Source of the DNA: an uncultured Planctomycetaceae bacterium
Lineage (GTDB): Bacteria; Planctomycetota; Planctomycetia; Planctomycetales; Planctomycetaceae
DNA: 64,000 nt
Direction of reading: 5' to 3'
Assembly: GCA_903858815.1 (NCBI GenBank)
Contig: CAIOKE010000218.1
Location: 1-64,000, forward strand
Positions 44,965-53,742 of the stretch are shown here, piece by piece; position 1 is the stretch's first letter; each line of letters opens with the position of its first letter. A program made the translations under genes and the position numbers. The notes beneath the pieces were generated by a model, which saw only the letters and a program-made list of their open reading frames with translations, searched no databases and was not told where the DNA came from.

Positions 44965-45318
44965 TCCGGGCATTCCTGACGCCGAGGACAAAAGTCGGCT
45001 GGGGCCGTCAAACCGACTTCAGCTCATTGAAAAACATCGTGTTTTTGCGGTATGGGGCCGAGCAGGAATGCTCGAGCTGCGTTTTTGTCCTCGGCGTCAT
45101 TCCTGCCCGGCCATCGTTTACCGAAACAAAACCGTATAGAGACATTCGGTTTCCCTGACGTGGCCTTGTTCTGTACTGGTACCCACGGGGCAAAGGGGGG
45201 GGGCATCGGAAACGTCCCTGGGCCGGTGCTCCGTGGTGCCAGGGGGCGAGCCGTCGGGTGCGATCCTGCGATGGCGTCACAGCACACTTCATTCAGCGAA
45301 GCGCCGTGACTGCTGTTT
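44965..45318. repeat. Branched inverted-repeat element and palindromic repeat in intergenic region
   Basis: No credible gene. Right after the PDZ stop, GACGCCGAGGACAAAA (44978-44993) pairs with TTTTGTCCTCGGCGTC (45083-45098), with an outer CCGGG/CCCGG pair (44966-44970, 45106-45110). Inside are three hairpins: AAGTCGG/CCGACTT (44992-45019), AAAAACA/TGTTTTT (45030-45046), CGAGC/GCTCG (45059-45074). CATTCCTG or its inverse occurs three times. A second palindrome of GGTACC/GGTGCC type covers 45176-45242. Confidence 0.75.
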
Positions 45319-45903
45319 TCAGGGTGTATCGGGGGCCGGGGGCTCAGCAGAGGCCTGTGGGCTGGTCGTTTCCGGTTCAGTCGTGGATGCGGGAGTGTGC
45401 AGTAGCATGCCAGTATCTGGCGGTGCTACTGCGGCATAGGCTTCGATACGGTCAACGGTAAAAGCCAGCAGGGACAGCAACTGAGGGACATCACGTTCGA
45501 CAAGCTGGGTCAGCTGACCGATGCGACTGCGAAACTCATTGGACTCCTGCCCTGCTTCGATGGTCCAGCGACGGACGTTAGGCACCTGCTTCTGAGCCAG
45601 TTCCAGATTACGTGTGGCCTGTTCAAAATCCTTCTGCTCCTCGATGCAGGAGGGCCGGAAGTCACCAATGCGGCGCATCTGGCACTGATGCAGACGGATA
45701 CGAGCGGAGTTGAGTTCCTGCAGGCAGCGTTCGGCTTCCCGCTTCCAGAAACCCGGCCGATCCTGTTCCAGCCACATGAGAATCTGTCGCACCTGTCCAT
45801 CGAGTGCTGCGATGCAGGTGCGGGCTTCTTCCTGGAACGCGACGACAGCCGAAGCGAATTTACGAAGAGAGTCGGTTGATGAGACGCCGGCTGAGTTCGC
45901 CAT
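45319..45903 (-). CDS. Coiled-coil partner of the WXG100-like protein, unknown function
   Basis: This 194-residue protein is almost entirely helical from residue 8 to 155 (FWKREAERCLQELNSARIRL; TRNLELAQKQVPNVRRW) and ends with a Pro/Thr/Glu-rich tail of about 35 residues. No signal peptide or membrane segment is present. The gene follows the WXG100-like gene by 34 bases, so the two are very likely one operon. The pair resembles the WXG100-plus-coiled-coil genes seen in planctomycetes; I do not know its function. ATG 45903 is used. Confidence 0.78.
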   Translation of the reverse strand: MANSAGVSSTDSLRKFASAVVAFQEEARTCIAALDGQVRQILMWLEQDRPGFWKREAERCLQELNSARIRLHQCQMRRIGDFRPSCIEEQKDFEQATRNLELAQKQVPNVRRWTIEAGQESNEFRSRIGQLTQLVERDVPQLLSLLAFTVDRIEAYAAVAPPDTGMLLHTPASTTEPETTSPQASAEPPAPDTP

Positions 45904-45937
45904 AGGGATTCCCGATCGACAGGCTGCAGGTCAATCA

Positions 45938-46210
45938 TTACTGCTGCTGCAGGTACTCTTCAATCAGTTGTGCTTTTCTGAGCAGGTAGGGAATGAACCG
46001 TTCGTTGGATTCGACAAAGCGACCCAGCGATTTGATGTTCGCCGAAAACTCTTCTGAAAATCGCTGATGTTCCTGATCGCGCCAGGATTGACCAAGGTGG
46101 CTGAGCTGGCCACTGACAACGGCTGATTTTTCATTGAGTTCTTCATTGAAGCGTCGCAGCAGCTGGGCGAAGCGACGCAGTTCACCGGGGTCGACGATGG
46201 CCTGAGCCAT
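45938..46210 (-). CDS. WXG100-like small helical protein
   Basis: This 90-residue protein is two long helices joined by a turn, the ESAT-6/WXG100 layout, starting MAQAIVDPGELRRFAQLLRR. The central turn reads LGQSWRDQEHQRF, so the classic WxG is WRD. Length, hairpin and the W fit the family exported by type VII systems. No EccC/FtsK-type ATPase or YukD-like gene lies in the window. ATG 46210 gives the correct family length; upstream codons do not. Confidence 0.82.
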   Translation of the reverse strand: MAQAIVDPGELRRFAQLLRRFNEELNEKSAVVSGQLSHLGQSWRDQEHQRFSEEFSANIKSLGRFVESNERFIPYLLRKAQLIEEYLQQQ

Positions 46211-46582
46211 GGGGAATTTCCTGCAGTGTGAGGGGAAGGGCCTGTGTGGAGAAAACGCAAAGAGGGTGCTTCCCTGGGGCGGTATTCTTACCAATTTGGA
46301 GTGTTTTTCCAGAACTCCCGCACTTCTGATTGCAGCGGTTGGAAGGATTTTTGCGCTGAGTTGCGAGGGGCGGATGCGAGTTTATGCAGGTTTTTCACGG
46401 CTTTTGGTGATCCTTTCAGCGTGTTCTGGCATGGTATTGCGGTTATCGGGGATTTTCACAGGATTGGCGGAAGACTGGGTTAAAGTGGCAGACATTTCTT
46501 GCGAACCGTGAACCGGGGTTCGTAGGATGACGATATGCGCCGATACGGCGCTTCGTTTTTTCTCGTGAAATGAGCGATCAAG
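46211..46582. other. Intergenic region with two leader hairpins
   Basis: This divergent 372-base gap is free of convincing genes; an open frame at 46209-46511 overlaps the WXG start region and is not supported. At 46502-46522 CGAACC pairs with GGTTCG, and at 46537-46551 GCGCCG pairs with CGGCGC, followed by TTCGTTTTTT. The second looks like an intrinsic terminator placed 22 bases before the next start codon. Confidence 0.45.
46537..46561 (+). terminator. Terminator-like hairpin in the leader of a membrane protein gene
   Basis: The stem GCGCCG/CGGCGC with an ATA loop is followed by TTCG and six T. No gene on this strand lies close upstream, so it may stop a leader transcript (attenuation) or end a small RNA. 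A second hairpin (46502-46522) precedes it. Confidence 0.4.
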
Positions 46583-47005
46583 ATGACTAAGAAGCAGTTT
46601 GTGCTGTCCGCCTTTGTAGCGGCCATTCCGGCGTTTCTGCTGATTGCGGTAGTGGTGCTCAGTCTGATGGATTCGGAAACCGGAATCCTGACAGACGGTG
46701 CCAGGCCGTCGATTGCTCTGTGGGTGGCATTCGGTGGTTCGGCGCTGGGCGCGCTGATCATGGGTGTGTTGCCGTTTGCTGTGCTGATTTTTCCGGGCTT
46801 GTATCCTGTAGCCGAAGCAGCAACGACTGCTTCGGCTCCCACTGGATCGCAGACGTCCATGGGCGATTCCGGCGGGGACGATGGATTTGAAGCCGGCGGT
46901 GCTGAGGATGAATTCTCCGAGGATGATCAATACGCCGACGAGTTTGCTGCGGACGCTGAGGCTGAAGAAGAGCCTGCTCGTCCGGCGAAGGGCAGAAAGA
47001 AGTGA
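46583..47005 (+). CDS. Small two-helix membrane protein with acidic tail
   Basis: This 140-residue protein has two membrane helices (about residues 8-28 and 52-78; the second contains ALWVAFGGSALGALIMGVLPF) and an acidic tail of about 50 residues (EDEFSEDDQYADEFAADAEAEEE) ending in KGRKK. I do not recognise a family. Weak Shine-Dalgarno. YacG follows 21 bases downstream on the same strand, suggesting co-transcription. Leader hairpins lie upstream. Confidence 0.7.
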   Translation: MTKKQFVLSAFVAAIPAFLLIAVVVLSLMDSETGILTDGARPSIALWVAFGGSALGALIMGVLPFAVLIFPGLYPVAEAATTASAPTGSQTSMGDSGGDDGFEAGGAEDEFSEDDQYADEFAADAEAEEEPARPAKGRKK

Positions 47006-47026
47006 TCTGCGGGTGCGGAGCAAGTC

Positions 47027-47245
47027 GTGATTCAACCCTTGTCCTGTCCGGTCTGCAGTAAGCAGCTTGATCCTGCGGCCGATTCACAGACTTCGCCGTT
47101 CTGCAGTGATCGTTGTCGAAGAGTGGATTTTTTCCGCTGGTGGGATGGTCGTTACGCCATCGTGGAAGAGCTGGCTCCCGGGGGAGCGTTGACTGATCCT
47201 GATCTGCTGGATGCCCAGGAATCAATGCCACCGGACGAAATCTAG
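47027..47245 (+). CDS. yacG: YacG-like DNA gyrase inhibitor, zinc-binding
   Basis: This 72-residue protein has four cysteines in the YacG pattern, CPVC near residue 7 and FCSDRC near 25, and the following RRVDFFRWWDGRY matches the family's DLxxWxxGxY motif. YacG binds zinc and inhibits DNA gyrase by blocking DNA binding. GTG 47027 has GGAG seven bases upstream. The rest is acidic. It is co-directional with the small membrane protein gene. Confidence 0.92.
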   Translation: MIQPLSCPVCSKQLDPAADSQTSPFCSDRCRRVDFFRWWDGRYAIVEELAPGGALTDPDLLDAQESMPPDEI

Positions 47246-47254
47246 TTTTGTCCT

Positions 47255-47998
47255 TCAGGCCTGTTGCACATACTTCAGGAATTGCTCGGTAATCGCACTG
47301 GCGGGTGCGTCAAGGACCTGTTCCGGCGGGCCCTCTTCCACAATCGTGCCGGCCGACAGCATGTGGACTTTGTGTGCGACGGAGCGAGCGAATGGGATAC
47401 TGTGGGTCACGACAATCATGCCCTGCCCTGCTCTGGCAAGGTCGCGCATCACGTCAAGAACTTCGGCCGTACTTTTGGGGTCCAGTGCGCTGGTTGGTTC
47501 GTCGAACAGAATCGCTTCCGGCGACATCGCCAGAGTGCGGGCGATCGCGACTCGCTGCTGCTGCCCACCCGAAAGCGATGCCGGCATTGCGTCCGCCTTG
47601 AAACCCATGCCAACTCGGTCCAGCAACTGTCGAGCAACAGCAGTGGCTTCGGGGACGGACATCTTCAACACGTGAACAGGCGATTCGATGACGTTCTGCA
47701 GAACAGTCAGGTGGGGAAACAGATGAAACTTCTGAAAGACCATACCCACGCTTCTGCGAATCTTCAGCAGTGCTGCATCGCGTTCCGGGCCGGCAGTGCG
47801 AGGCAGTGCAGTACCGTTGACGATCACTGAGCCATTGTCGAATGTTTCCAGCCCATTGATCATTCTGAGCAGCGTGCTTTTGCCACTGCCTGAGCCACCC
47901 AGCAGTACGCTGACCTGTCCGGCCGTGACTTCCAGCGATACCCCCCGCAGAACGGGTGTTGTTCCGAAAGACTTCCAGAGATCGGTGATGGAGATCAT
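47255..47998 (-). CDS. ABC transporter ATP-binding protein, polar amino acid (GlnQ) type
   Basis: This 247-residue ATPase has Walker A GGSGSGKSTLLRMINGLE, Q-loop FQKFHLFPHLTVL, signature LSGGQQQRVAIARTL, Walker B ILFDEPTSALDPK and the switch histidine VVTHS. The LRMINGLE and FHLFPHLTVL stretches mark the GlnQ/HisP importers of polar amino acids. No permease or binding protein is adjacent, so it is an orphan or works with a remote partner. It is convergent with yacG, 9 bases apart. Confidence 0.92.
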   Translation of the reverse strand: MISITDLWKSFGTTPVLRGVSLEVTAGQVSVLLGGSGSGKSTLLRMINGLETFDNGSVIVNGTALPRTAGPERDAALLKIRRSVGMVFQKFHLFPHLTVLQNVIESPVHVLKMSVPEATAVARQLLDRVGMGFKADAMPASLSGGQQQRVAIARTLAMSPEAILFDEPTSALDPKSTAEVLDVMRDLARAGQGMIVVTHSIPFARSVAHKVHMLSAGTIVEEGPPEQVLDAPASAITEQFLKYVQQA

Positions 47999-48334
47999 GG
48001 GCTGAGTTGCGTGTTGGAGTTCAATTGGGGGGAGGCGGGGGCGACGCGTCTGCGGTGTCCTTCAATGGCTGTAAGCTTTGTTTGGGTTTCCCGATCATAT
48101 CGCCCGATTCGTGAGTTGTGCAAAGGGTGAACTCTTCCGACTCTGTAATTCGTTGGGATTGCCTGCCTTTTTCCTTGACCTTTGACGGCATCTCGAGAAA
48201 GTGGGGTGGCTGGTCAGGGGATTCTCCGACCGGGCACTTGTGATCAGTCGAAAACCATGCAGGGACGATGTCCTTGTTCAGTCAGTCCACCTGCATGTCA
48301 GTATTTCAACGTTTTATTTCCGGGATCAAAACCG
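47999..48334. other. Intergenic region before the carboxypeptidase gene
   Basis: This 336-base divergent region holds no credible gene. It is G-rich near 48021-48050 and has several weak TTGAC-like sites. A long in-frame extension from 48182 precedes the chosen start but lacks a leader-like content. I see no hairpin with a T tail. Confidence 0.4.
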
Positions 48335-49915
48335 ATGTGTGCTTCCCCGCGACTTTCGATGTTTTGCCTGCTGGGGCTGTGCTGGGGGCTCGGGCTGCAG
48401 TCTGCAACGGCTGCAGTGCTGCAGGCGGCGGACTCTGCAGCCAACCAAGAATCGACCACAGAGAAGTCAGCCACAGAGTCCAAACCGGCGGAAAAACCTG
48501 AGGCGGAAGAGCTGGTTTCGACAGAGCATACAGCGGAGATTGCTGGTCGACAGATTCGTTATACCGCCACTGCGGGCAAACTGCTGCTGAAGACTGATGC
48601 GCTCAAGTCGCGGGCGACGGTGTTTTTTATTGCGTACACCGTGCCGTCTGAAAACGGTGCTCAGCGTCCAGTGACTTTCTGTTTTAACGGTGGTCCCGGT
48701 TCGTCGTCGGTCTGGCTGCATCTGGGCATGCTGGGACCGAAACGGATTCGATTTCCCGATGACGCCACTTACCTGCAACCGCCGTATGCTCTGGAGGCCA
48801 ATCCGTTTTCTCTGCTGGATGTGACAGATCTGGTGTTCATTGATCCAGTCAGTACGGGCTACAGTCGTCCGGCTGATGAGGTGAACAAAAGTGAGTTTCA
48901 TGGTTATGAAGAGGACATTCAGAGCGTGGGCCAGTTCATTCATGACTACACAACGCGATTTCTGCGCTGGGGGTCACCACGATTTCTGTGTGGTGAAAGC
49001 TATGGAGGTCTGCGAGCGGCCGGTCTGACGGCTCATCTGCAGGAGCGATACAACATGGAGTTGAACGGCGTGCTGATTATTTCCGGCGCTGTGAATTTCC
49101 AGACACTGCGGTTTTCATCATCCAACGATCTGCCGAATCTCTGTTTTCTGCCAGGTTATGCAGCGACGGCGTGGTACCACAAGGCGCTGTCGCCTGAAAT
49201 GCAGGCGCGACCTGTGGCGGATGTGGTGGCTGATGCTGAACGCTTCGCACTGGGTCCTTACGCAGCCGCACTACTGAAGGGTACGGCTATTTCGGAAACA
49301 GAGGAGCGTGCAGTTGCAAAGCAGATGAGCGTGCTGACGGGTTTATCAGAAGAGTATCTGCTGCGAGCCCGCCTGCGTGTCAGTATGGGGCGTTTTGGCA
49401 AAGAATTGCTGCGTTCCCGGGGATTGACAATCGGTCGGTTTGACAGCCGGTATACCAATCGGGATCGGGATGACGCGGGCGAAACATACGAGTTTGATGC
49501 CAGTGGCGCTGCAATTTTCGGCCCGTTTACGGCTACGTTCAACGACTACGTTCGTCGTGAACTGAAATTCAATGATGCAAGGGTCTATGAGATTCTGACG
49601 GGGAATGTGCAGCCATGGAGTTATCGCAGCTTTGAAAATCGCTACGTGGATGCTTCGGAATCGCTGCGACGGGCGATGACCGCCAATCCCTCGCTGAAGG
49701 TCTTTGCGGCCTGTGGTTACTACGACCTCGCAACGCCTCATTTTGCCATGGATTACACGCTGGATCACCTTGGACTTGCAAAGCCCCTGCTGTCGAACAT
49801 CACGAAGAAGTACTATGAGGGGGGGCACATGATGTACATCCATCAGCCTTCGATGATTCAGCTGCGTGACGATCTGCTGAAATTCTACGGTGCTGCAGTC
49901 CCGCAGAACCCCTGA
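48335..49915 (+). CDS. Serine carboxypeptidase S10 family, exported
   Basis: This 526-residue protein has a signal peptide (residues 1-27) followed by the S10 fold. The motifs FNGGPGSSSVWLHLGMLGP (oxyanion loop), CGESYGGLRAAGL (nucleophile serine), and the C-terminal GYYDLATPHFAMDYTLDHL (aspartate) and GGHMMYIHQPS (histidine) give the complete triad. It probably trims C-terminal residues from peptides in the periplasm or outside the cell. ATG 48335 is chosen because it places the signal peptide correctly. An RND pump gene follows 54 bases later. Confidence 0.94.
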   Translation: MCASPRLSMFCLLGLCWGLGLQSATAAVLQAADSAANQESTTEKSATESKPAEKPEAEELVSTEHTAEIAGRQIRYTATAGKLLLKTDALKSRATVFFIAYTVPSENGAQRPVTFCFNGGPGSSSVWLHLGMLGPKRIRFPDDATYLQPPYALEANPFSLLDVTDLVFIDPVSTGYSRPADEVNKSEFHGYEEDIQSVGQFIHDYTTRFLRWGSPRFLCGESYGGLRAAGLTAHLQERYNMELNGVLIISGAVNFQTLRFSSSNDLPNLCFLPGYAATAWYHKALSPEMQARPVADVVADAERFALGPYAAALLKGTAISETEERAVAKQMSVLTGLSEEYLLRARLRVSMGRFGKELLRSRGLTIGRFDSRYTNRDRDDAGETYEFDASGAAIFGPFTATFNDYVRRELKFNDARVYEILTGNVQPWSYRSFENRYVDASESLRRAMTANPSLKVFAACGYYDLATPHFAMDYTLDHLGLAKPLLSNITKKYYEGGHMMYIHQPSMIQLRDDLLKFYGAAVPQNP

Positions 49916-49969
49916 AACAGCCGTCTGTCGGGTTGCATGCTGAGGCCAACAGGACTACTCTGGCGGACT

Positions 49970-52900
49970 ATGTTTTCCCGCTTTTTCATCGATCGTCCGA
50001 TTTTTGCGACGGTACTGTCGGTTGTGATCACGCTGTCCGGCGGGATCGCCGTTTTTACGCTGCCGGTGACTCAGTACCCTGAGATTGCGCCCCCCACCGT
50101 GGAAGTGTCCACGATGTATCCGGGTGCGAATGCTCGTGTGGTGGCAGATACTGTAGCGGCACCGATCGAGCAGCTGGTGAACGGTGTCGAGGACATGCTG
50201 TACATGTCGTCGCAGTGTACGAACGACGGCACATACACGCTGACTGTCACATTTGCTCCGGGTACCGATCTGAATCTTGCCCAGGTGCTGGTTCAGAATC
50301 GAGTGGCCCTTGCTCAGCCGACCCTGCCGGATCTGGTGCAGCGGCGTGGGGTAACCGTGCGAAAAAAATCGCCGGGCGTGCTGATGATCGTCAATCTGTT
50401 CTCGCCTGATGGTTCGCGCGACAGTCTGTATCTCAGCAATTATGCGACGATTCAGATGCGTGACGAGCTTTCGCGTGTGGATGGCGTGGGCGATATTTCC
50501 TTTCTTGGCCAGCGTGATTACAGCATGCGTGTCTGGCTTGATCCGCAGCAGATGGCGATGCGGGGCATTGCCACTGCCGACGTGCTGCGAGCGATTGAGC
50601 AGCAGAATACTCAGGTAGCAGCCGGTCAGATTGGTCAGCAGCCGACAACCAGTGGGCAGGTCTTTCAGTACACGATGACGACTCTGGGGCGTCTGGCTGA
50701 GGAGCGTCAGTTCAGCGAGATAGTGCTGCGGTCGGACAGTGAAGGTCGGATGGTGCGTCTGCGGGATGTGGCTCGAGTCGAGCTGGGAGCGGCGGCCTAT
50801 GATCAGATCTGCACGCTGAATTCGCAGCCTTCGATCGCACTTTCCATCTATCAGCTTCCCGGATCCAACGCTCTGGAGGTGGCTGATGAAATCCGGGCTC
50901 GCATGGCCGGACTGCGGGAGCGTTTTCCGCCGGGGCTTGATTACTCGATCGTCTATGACACGACGCCTTTCATACGCGAATCCGTGAAGGAAGTGTTTGT
51001 GTCTCTGCGAGATGCCGTCGTGCTGGTCTCGCTGGTGGTACTTGTGTTTCTTCGGGGCTGGCGTCCGGCGGTGATTCCGCTGGTTGCGGTTCCGGTGGCG
51101 ATCGTCGGGACATTTGCGGCGATGGCGGCTTTTGGATTCAGCCTGAATGCTCTGACGCTGTTTGGTCTGGTGCTGGCAGTCGGGATTGTGGTGGATGATG
51201 CGATCGTGGTTGTAGAGGCCGTTGAGCATAATATTGAGCATGGGCTGGCCCCTCGCGAGGCGGCAATGCGGGCTATGGATCTGGTGGCTGGTCCTGTGAT
51301 TGCCGTTGGCCTGGTGTTGACAGCGGTATTTATTCCGTGTGCCTTCATTACGGGTGTTGTGGGCCAGTTTTTCCGGCAGTTTGCGGTCACGATTGCGGTA
51401 TCGACTCTGATTTCTGCGTTCAATTCTCTGACTCTCAGTCCGGCTCTGGCGGTGCTGTTACTGAAGCCGCGGCGGGTTGGGCAGCGTCTGGAGGCCCTGC
51501 CTCGTCCGGGGCTTGGGCTGCTGGGGGCATGGCCCGGTTACCTTGCCGGACCGTCGCTGCAGTCGCTGGCTGTCACGGCTGGTGTGACGTTTACGCTGCC
51601 TGAGCGTGGCTGGCACTGGGCAGGAGCTGTCGTTGGATTTGTCGTTGTCTGGCTGCTGTCGCGACTGATCAATTCGGTTCTGGCCGCCGCGTTTGATGTG
51701 TTTAATCGGGGTTTCGAAGCGGGCACGCGGGCCTATACGGCAGCAGCCGGAATGCTGCTGAAGATCAGTCCGCTGGTCTTGCTGGGGTATGCTGCGATGG
51801 TCTGGGGGACAGCGATCGTCTTCAGCCGCACTCCGACCGGCTTTATTCCTGCGCAGGACAAGGGTTATCTTGTATTGAACGTGCGGTTGCCTGATTCAGC
51901 GTCTCTGGAACGAACTCAGGCGGTTATGGCTGAAGTGGAATCGCTGGCAGCGGCAGTGCCGGGGGTACGGCATACGGTGGCTATTGCCGGGCAATCGCTG
52001 CTGCTGGGAACAAACGCTCCAAATGCCGGTTCCATGTATCTGATGCTGGATGATTTCGAGTCGCGTGTTCCGGAAAAACTGACTGCGGACAGAATAGCTG
52101 AGCAGCTGCGTGAATTGTACGCGGATCGAATTCTTGATGCTGACATCAATGTGCTTGGGGCACCGGCGATTGAGGGGCTGGGCACTGCCGGTGGCTTTCG
52201 CGTCGTGATTCAGGATCGCGGTGAGAACGGTTTGTCAGCACTTGAGTCTGTCTGTGAGGCGACAGTGGATACGGGCAGTCAGGATGGGCGACTGCGGGAT
52301 CTGTTTTCGGGATTTCGAGCGGCAACAACATGGCTGGAACTGGATATTGATCGAGAGGCTGTGCGGAAGATGGGGCTGTCGATGGCCGATGTCTTCAATG
52401 CCCTGCAGGTGAATTTTGGTTCGCTGTATGTCAATGATTTCAATCGGTTTGGCCGTACGTGGCAGGTGAATGTTCAGGCGGAAGCTCGCTATCGCATGCG
52501 GACGGAAGATCTGCGGCGCATGTATGTGCGGTCACCGACTGCTGGCAGTGTTCCGCTGGCTGGTTTCATCCGCGTGCGACCTGTTCCGGGGCCTTTGATG
52601 ATTTATCGACATAACCTGTATCCGGCGGCATTCGTCAATGCGGATTCGGGAGTTGGTACAAGTTCCGGAGCTGCAATTCAGGCTTTGTACAATGCTGCTG
52701 AACAGCAGCTGGCCCCGGCGATGAAAGTCGAGTTCACGGAACTGGCCTTTCTGCAGCAGCTGGCCGGGAACACAGCAATGTATGCGTTTCTGCTGGCCGT
52801 GATTCTGGTATTTCTTGTGCTGGCAGCACAATACGAGAGCTGGGCGCTGCCGCTGGCCGTGATTCTTGTTGTGCCCATGTGCCTGCTGTGTTCGGCCACG

Positions 52901-53305
52901 GGCGTCGTATTGGCAGGTCTTGACATTAATATCTTTACGCAGATTGGTTTTGTGGTTCTGGTGGGTCTGGCCTGCAAGAATGCGATATTGATTGTGGAGT
53001 ATGCTCGGGCACGCAGTCTGGCGGGCGTGCCGCTGCGGCAGGCGACTCTGGAGGCTTGTCAACTGCGACTGCGTCCGATCATCATGACCTCACTGGCATT
53101 CATTTTTGGAGTCGTGCCACTGGTACTTGGTGAAGGGGCGGGGGCCGAGATGCGACGGACTCTGGGCATTGCTGTGTTCTCAGGGATGCTGGGAGTAACA
53201 GTCTTTGGAGTCCTGCTGACGCCGGTGTTCTTTTACGTGATCCAGAATGTTGTGCTCTGGCGTCGTCGCTCTGGTTCTCCGGAAAATGCTCAAGCTTCTG
53301 TCTGA
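49970..53305 (+). CDS. RND efflux transporter, HAE1/AcrB type
   Basis: This 1111-residue inner-membrane pump has the AcrB layout: 12 or more membrane helices and two large periplasmic loops. The start [19 protein letters not shown] is canonical, the TM4 motif [12 protein letters not shown] holds the proton-relay aspartates, and [11 protein letters not shown] begins the second periplasmic domain. Residues about 505-590 contain an insertion with an extra hydrophobic stretch ([16 protein letters not shown]), making it 60-70 residues longer than AcrB. ATG 49970 fits the family better than ATG 49937. No periplasmic adaptor gene is adjacent. Confidence 0.95.
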   Translation: MFSRFFIDRPIFATVLSVVITLSGGIAVFTLPVTQYPEIAPPTVEVSTMYPGANARVVADTVAAPIEQLVNGVEDMLYMSSQCTNDGTYTLTVTFAPGTDLNLAQVLVQNRVALAQPTLPDLVQRRGVTVRKKSPGVLMIVNLFSPDGSRDSLYLSNYATIQMRDELSRVDGVGDISFLGQRDYSMRVWLDPQQMAMRGIATADVLRAIEQQNTQVAAGQIGQQPTTSGQVFQYTMTTLGRLAEERQFSEIVLRSDSEGRMVRLRDVARVELGAAAYDQICTLNSQPSIALSIYQLPGSNALEVADEIRARMAGLRERFPPGLDYSIVYDTTPFIRESVKEVFVSLRDAVVLVSLVVLVFLRGWRPAVIPLVAVPVAIVGTFAAMAAFGFSLNALTLFGLVLAVGIVVDDAIVVVEAVEHNIEHGLAPREAAMRAMDLVAGPVIAVGLVLTAVFIPCAFITGVVGQFFRQFAVTIAVSTLISAFNSLTLSPALAVLLLKPRRVGQRLEALPRPGLGLLGAWPGYLAGPSLQSLAVTAGVTFTLPERGWHWAGAVVGFVVVWLLSRLINSVLAAAFDVFNRGFEAGTRAYTAAAGMLLKISPLVLLGYAAMVWGTAIVFSRTPTGFIPAQDKGYLVLNVRLPDSASLERTQAVMAEVESLAAAVPGVRHTVAIAGQSLLLGTNAPNAGSMYLMLDDFESRVPEKLTADRIAEQLRELYADRILDADINVLGAPAIEGLGTAGGFRVVIQDRGENGLSALESVCEATVDTGSQDGRLRDLFSGFRAATTWLELDIDREAVRKMGLSMADVFNALQVNFGSLYVNDFNRFGRTWQVNVQAEARYRMRTEDLRRMYVRSPTAGSVPLAGFIRVRPVPGPLMIYRHNLYPAAFVNADSGVGTSSGAAIQALYNAAEQQLAPAMKVEFTELAFLQQLAGNTAMYAFLLAVILVFLVLAAQYESWALPLAVILVVPMCLLCSATGVVLAGLDINIFTQIGFVVLVGLACKNAILIVEYARARSLAGVPLRQATLEACQLRLRPIIMTSLAFIFGVVPLVLGEGAGAEMRRTLGIAVFSGMLGVTVFGVLLTPVFFYVIQNVVLWRRRSGSPENAQASV

Positions 53306-53319
53306 AAGTTGTCCTCGTC

Positions 53320-53742
53320 ATGAAATCGCGGACTGAGTATCTGACCTTGCAGCTTCCCGAACGGATGGGCTTTGTGAATATCACGGAGCGGGTGGCTCGG
53401 ATCGTGACAGAAAGTGGTGTGCAGGAAGGCCTGGTGCTGGTGAACGCCATGCATATCACAGCCAGCGTATTCATCAACGATGACGAATCGGGACTGCACG
53501 CGGACTACCGTCGCTGGCTGGAGGAACTGGCACCGTTTGATCCTTCACCCAGTCGTTATGCTCACAATCGTACGGGCGAGGACAATGCTGACGCGCATCT
53601 GAAGCGTCAGGTGATGGGGCGAGAGGTCGTCGTTGCCATCACGAAGGGCAACCTGGATTTTGGGCCGTGGGAACAAATCTTTTACGGCGAGTTCGATGGA
53701 CAGCGGGCCAAACGAGTGCTGGTCAAGGTACTGGGGGAGTAG
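53320..53742 (+). CDS. YjbQ family protein (UPF0047)
   Basis: This 140-residue protein matches the YjbQ/UPF0047 family. The signatures are [17 protein letters not shown] and the histidine-bearing [21 protein letters not shown], and the C-terminal [20 protein letters not shown]. Family members can replace thiamine-phosphate synthase in E. coli but their real role is unclear. It begins 15 bases after the pump stop. Its last 20 bases overlap the convergent DUF3999 gene. Confidence 0.95.
   Translation: MKSRTEYLTLQLPERMGFVNITERVARIVTESGVQEGLVLVNAMHITASVFINDDESGLHADYRRWLEELAPFDPSPSRYAHNRTGEDNADAHLKRQVMGREVVVAITKGNLDFGPWEQIFYGEFDGQRAKRVLVKVLGE

Noticed and set aside
45008-45292. Minus-strand 94-codon frame
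   Set aside because: It runs across the folded repeat element; such frames appear whenever the repeat lacks stops and show no domain.
46209-46511. Plus-strand hydrophobic frame of 100 codons
   Set aside because: It overlaps the WXG100 gene start and is A/T-rich intergenic sequence with poor codon use.
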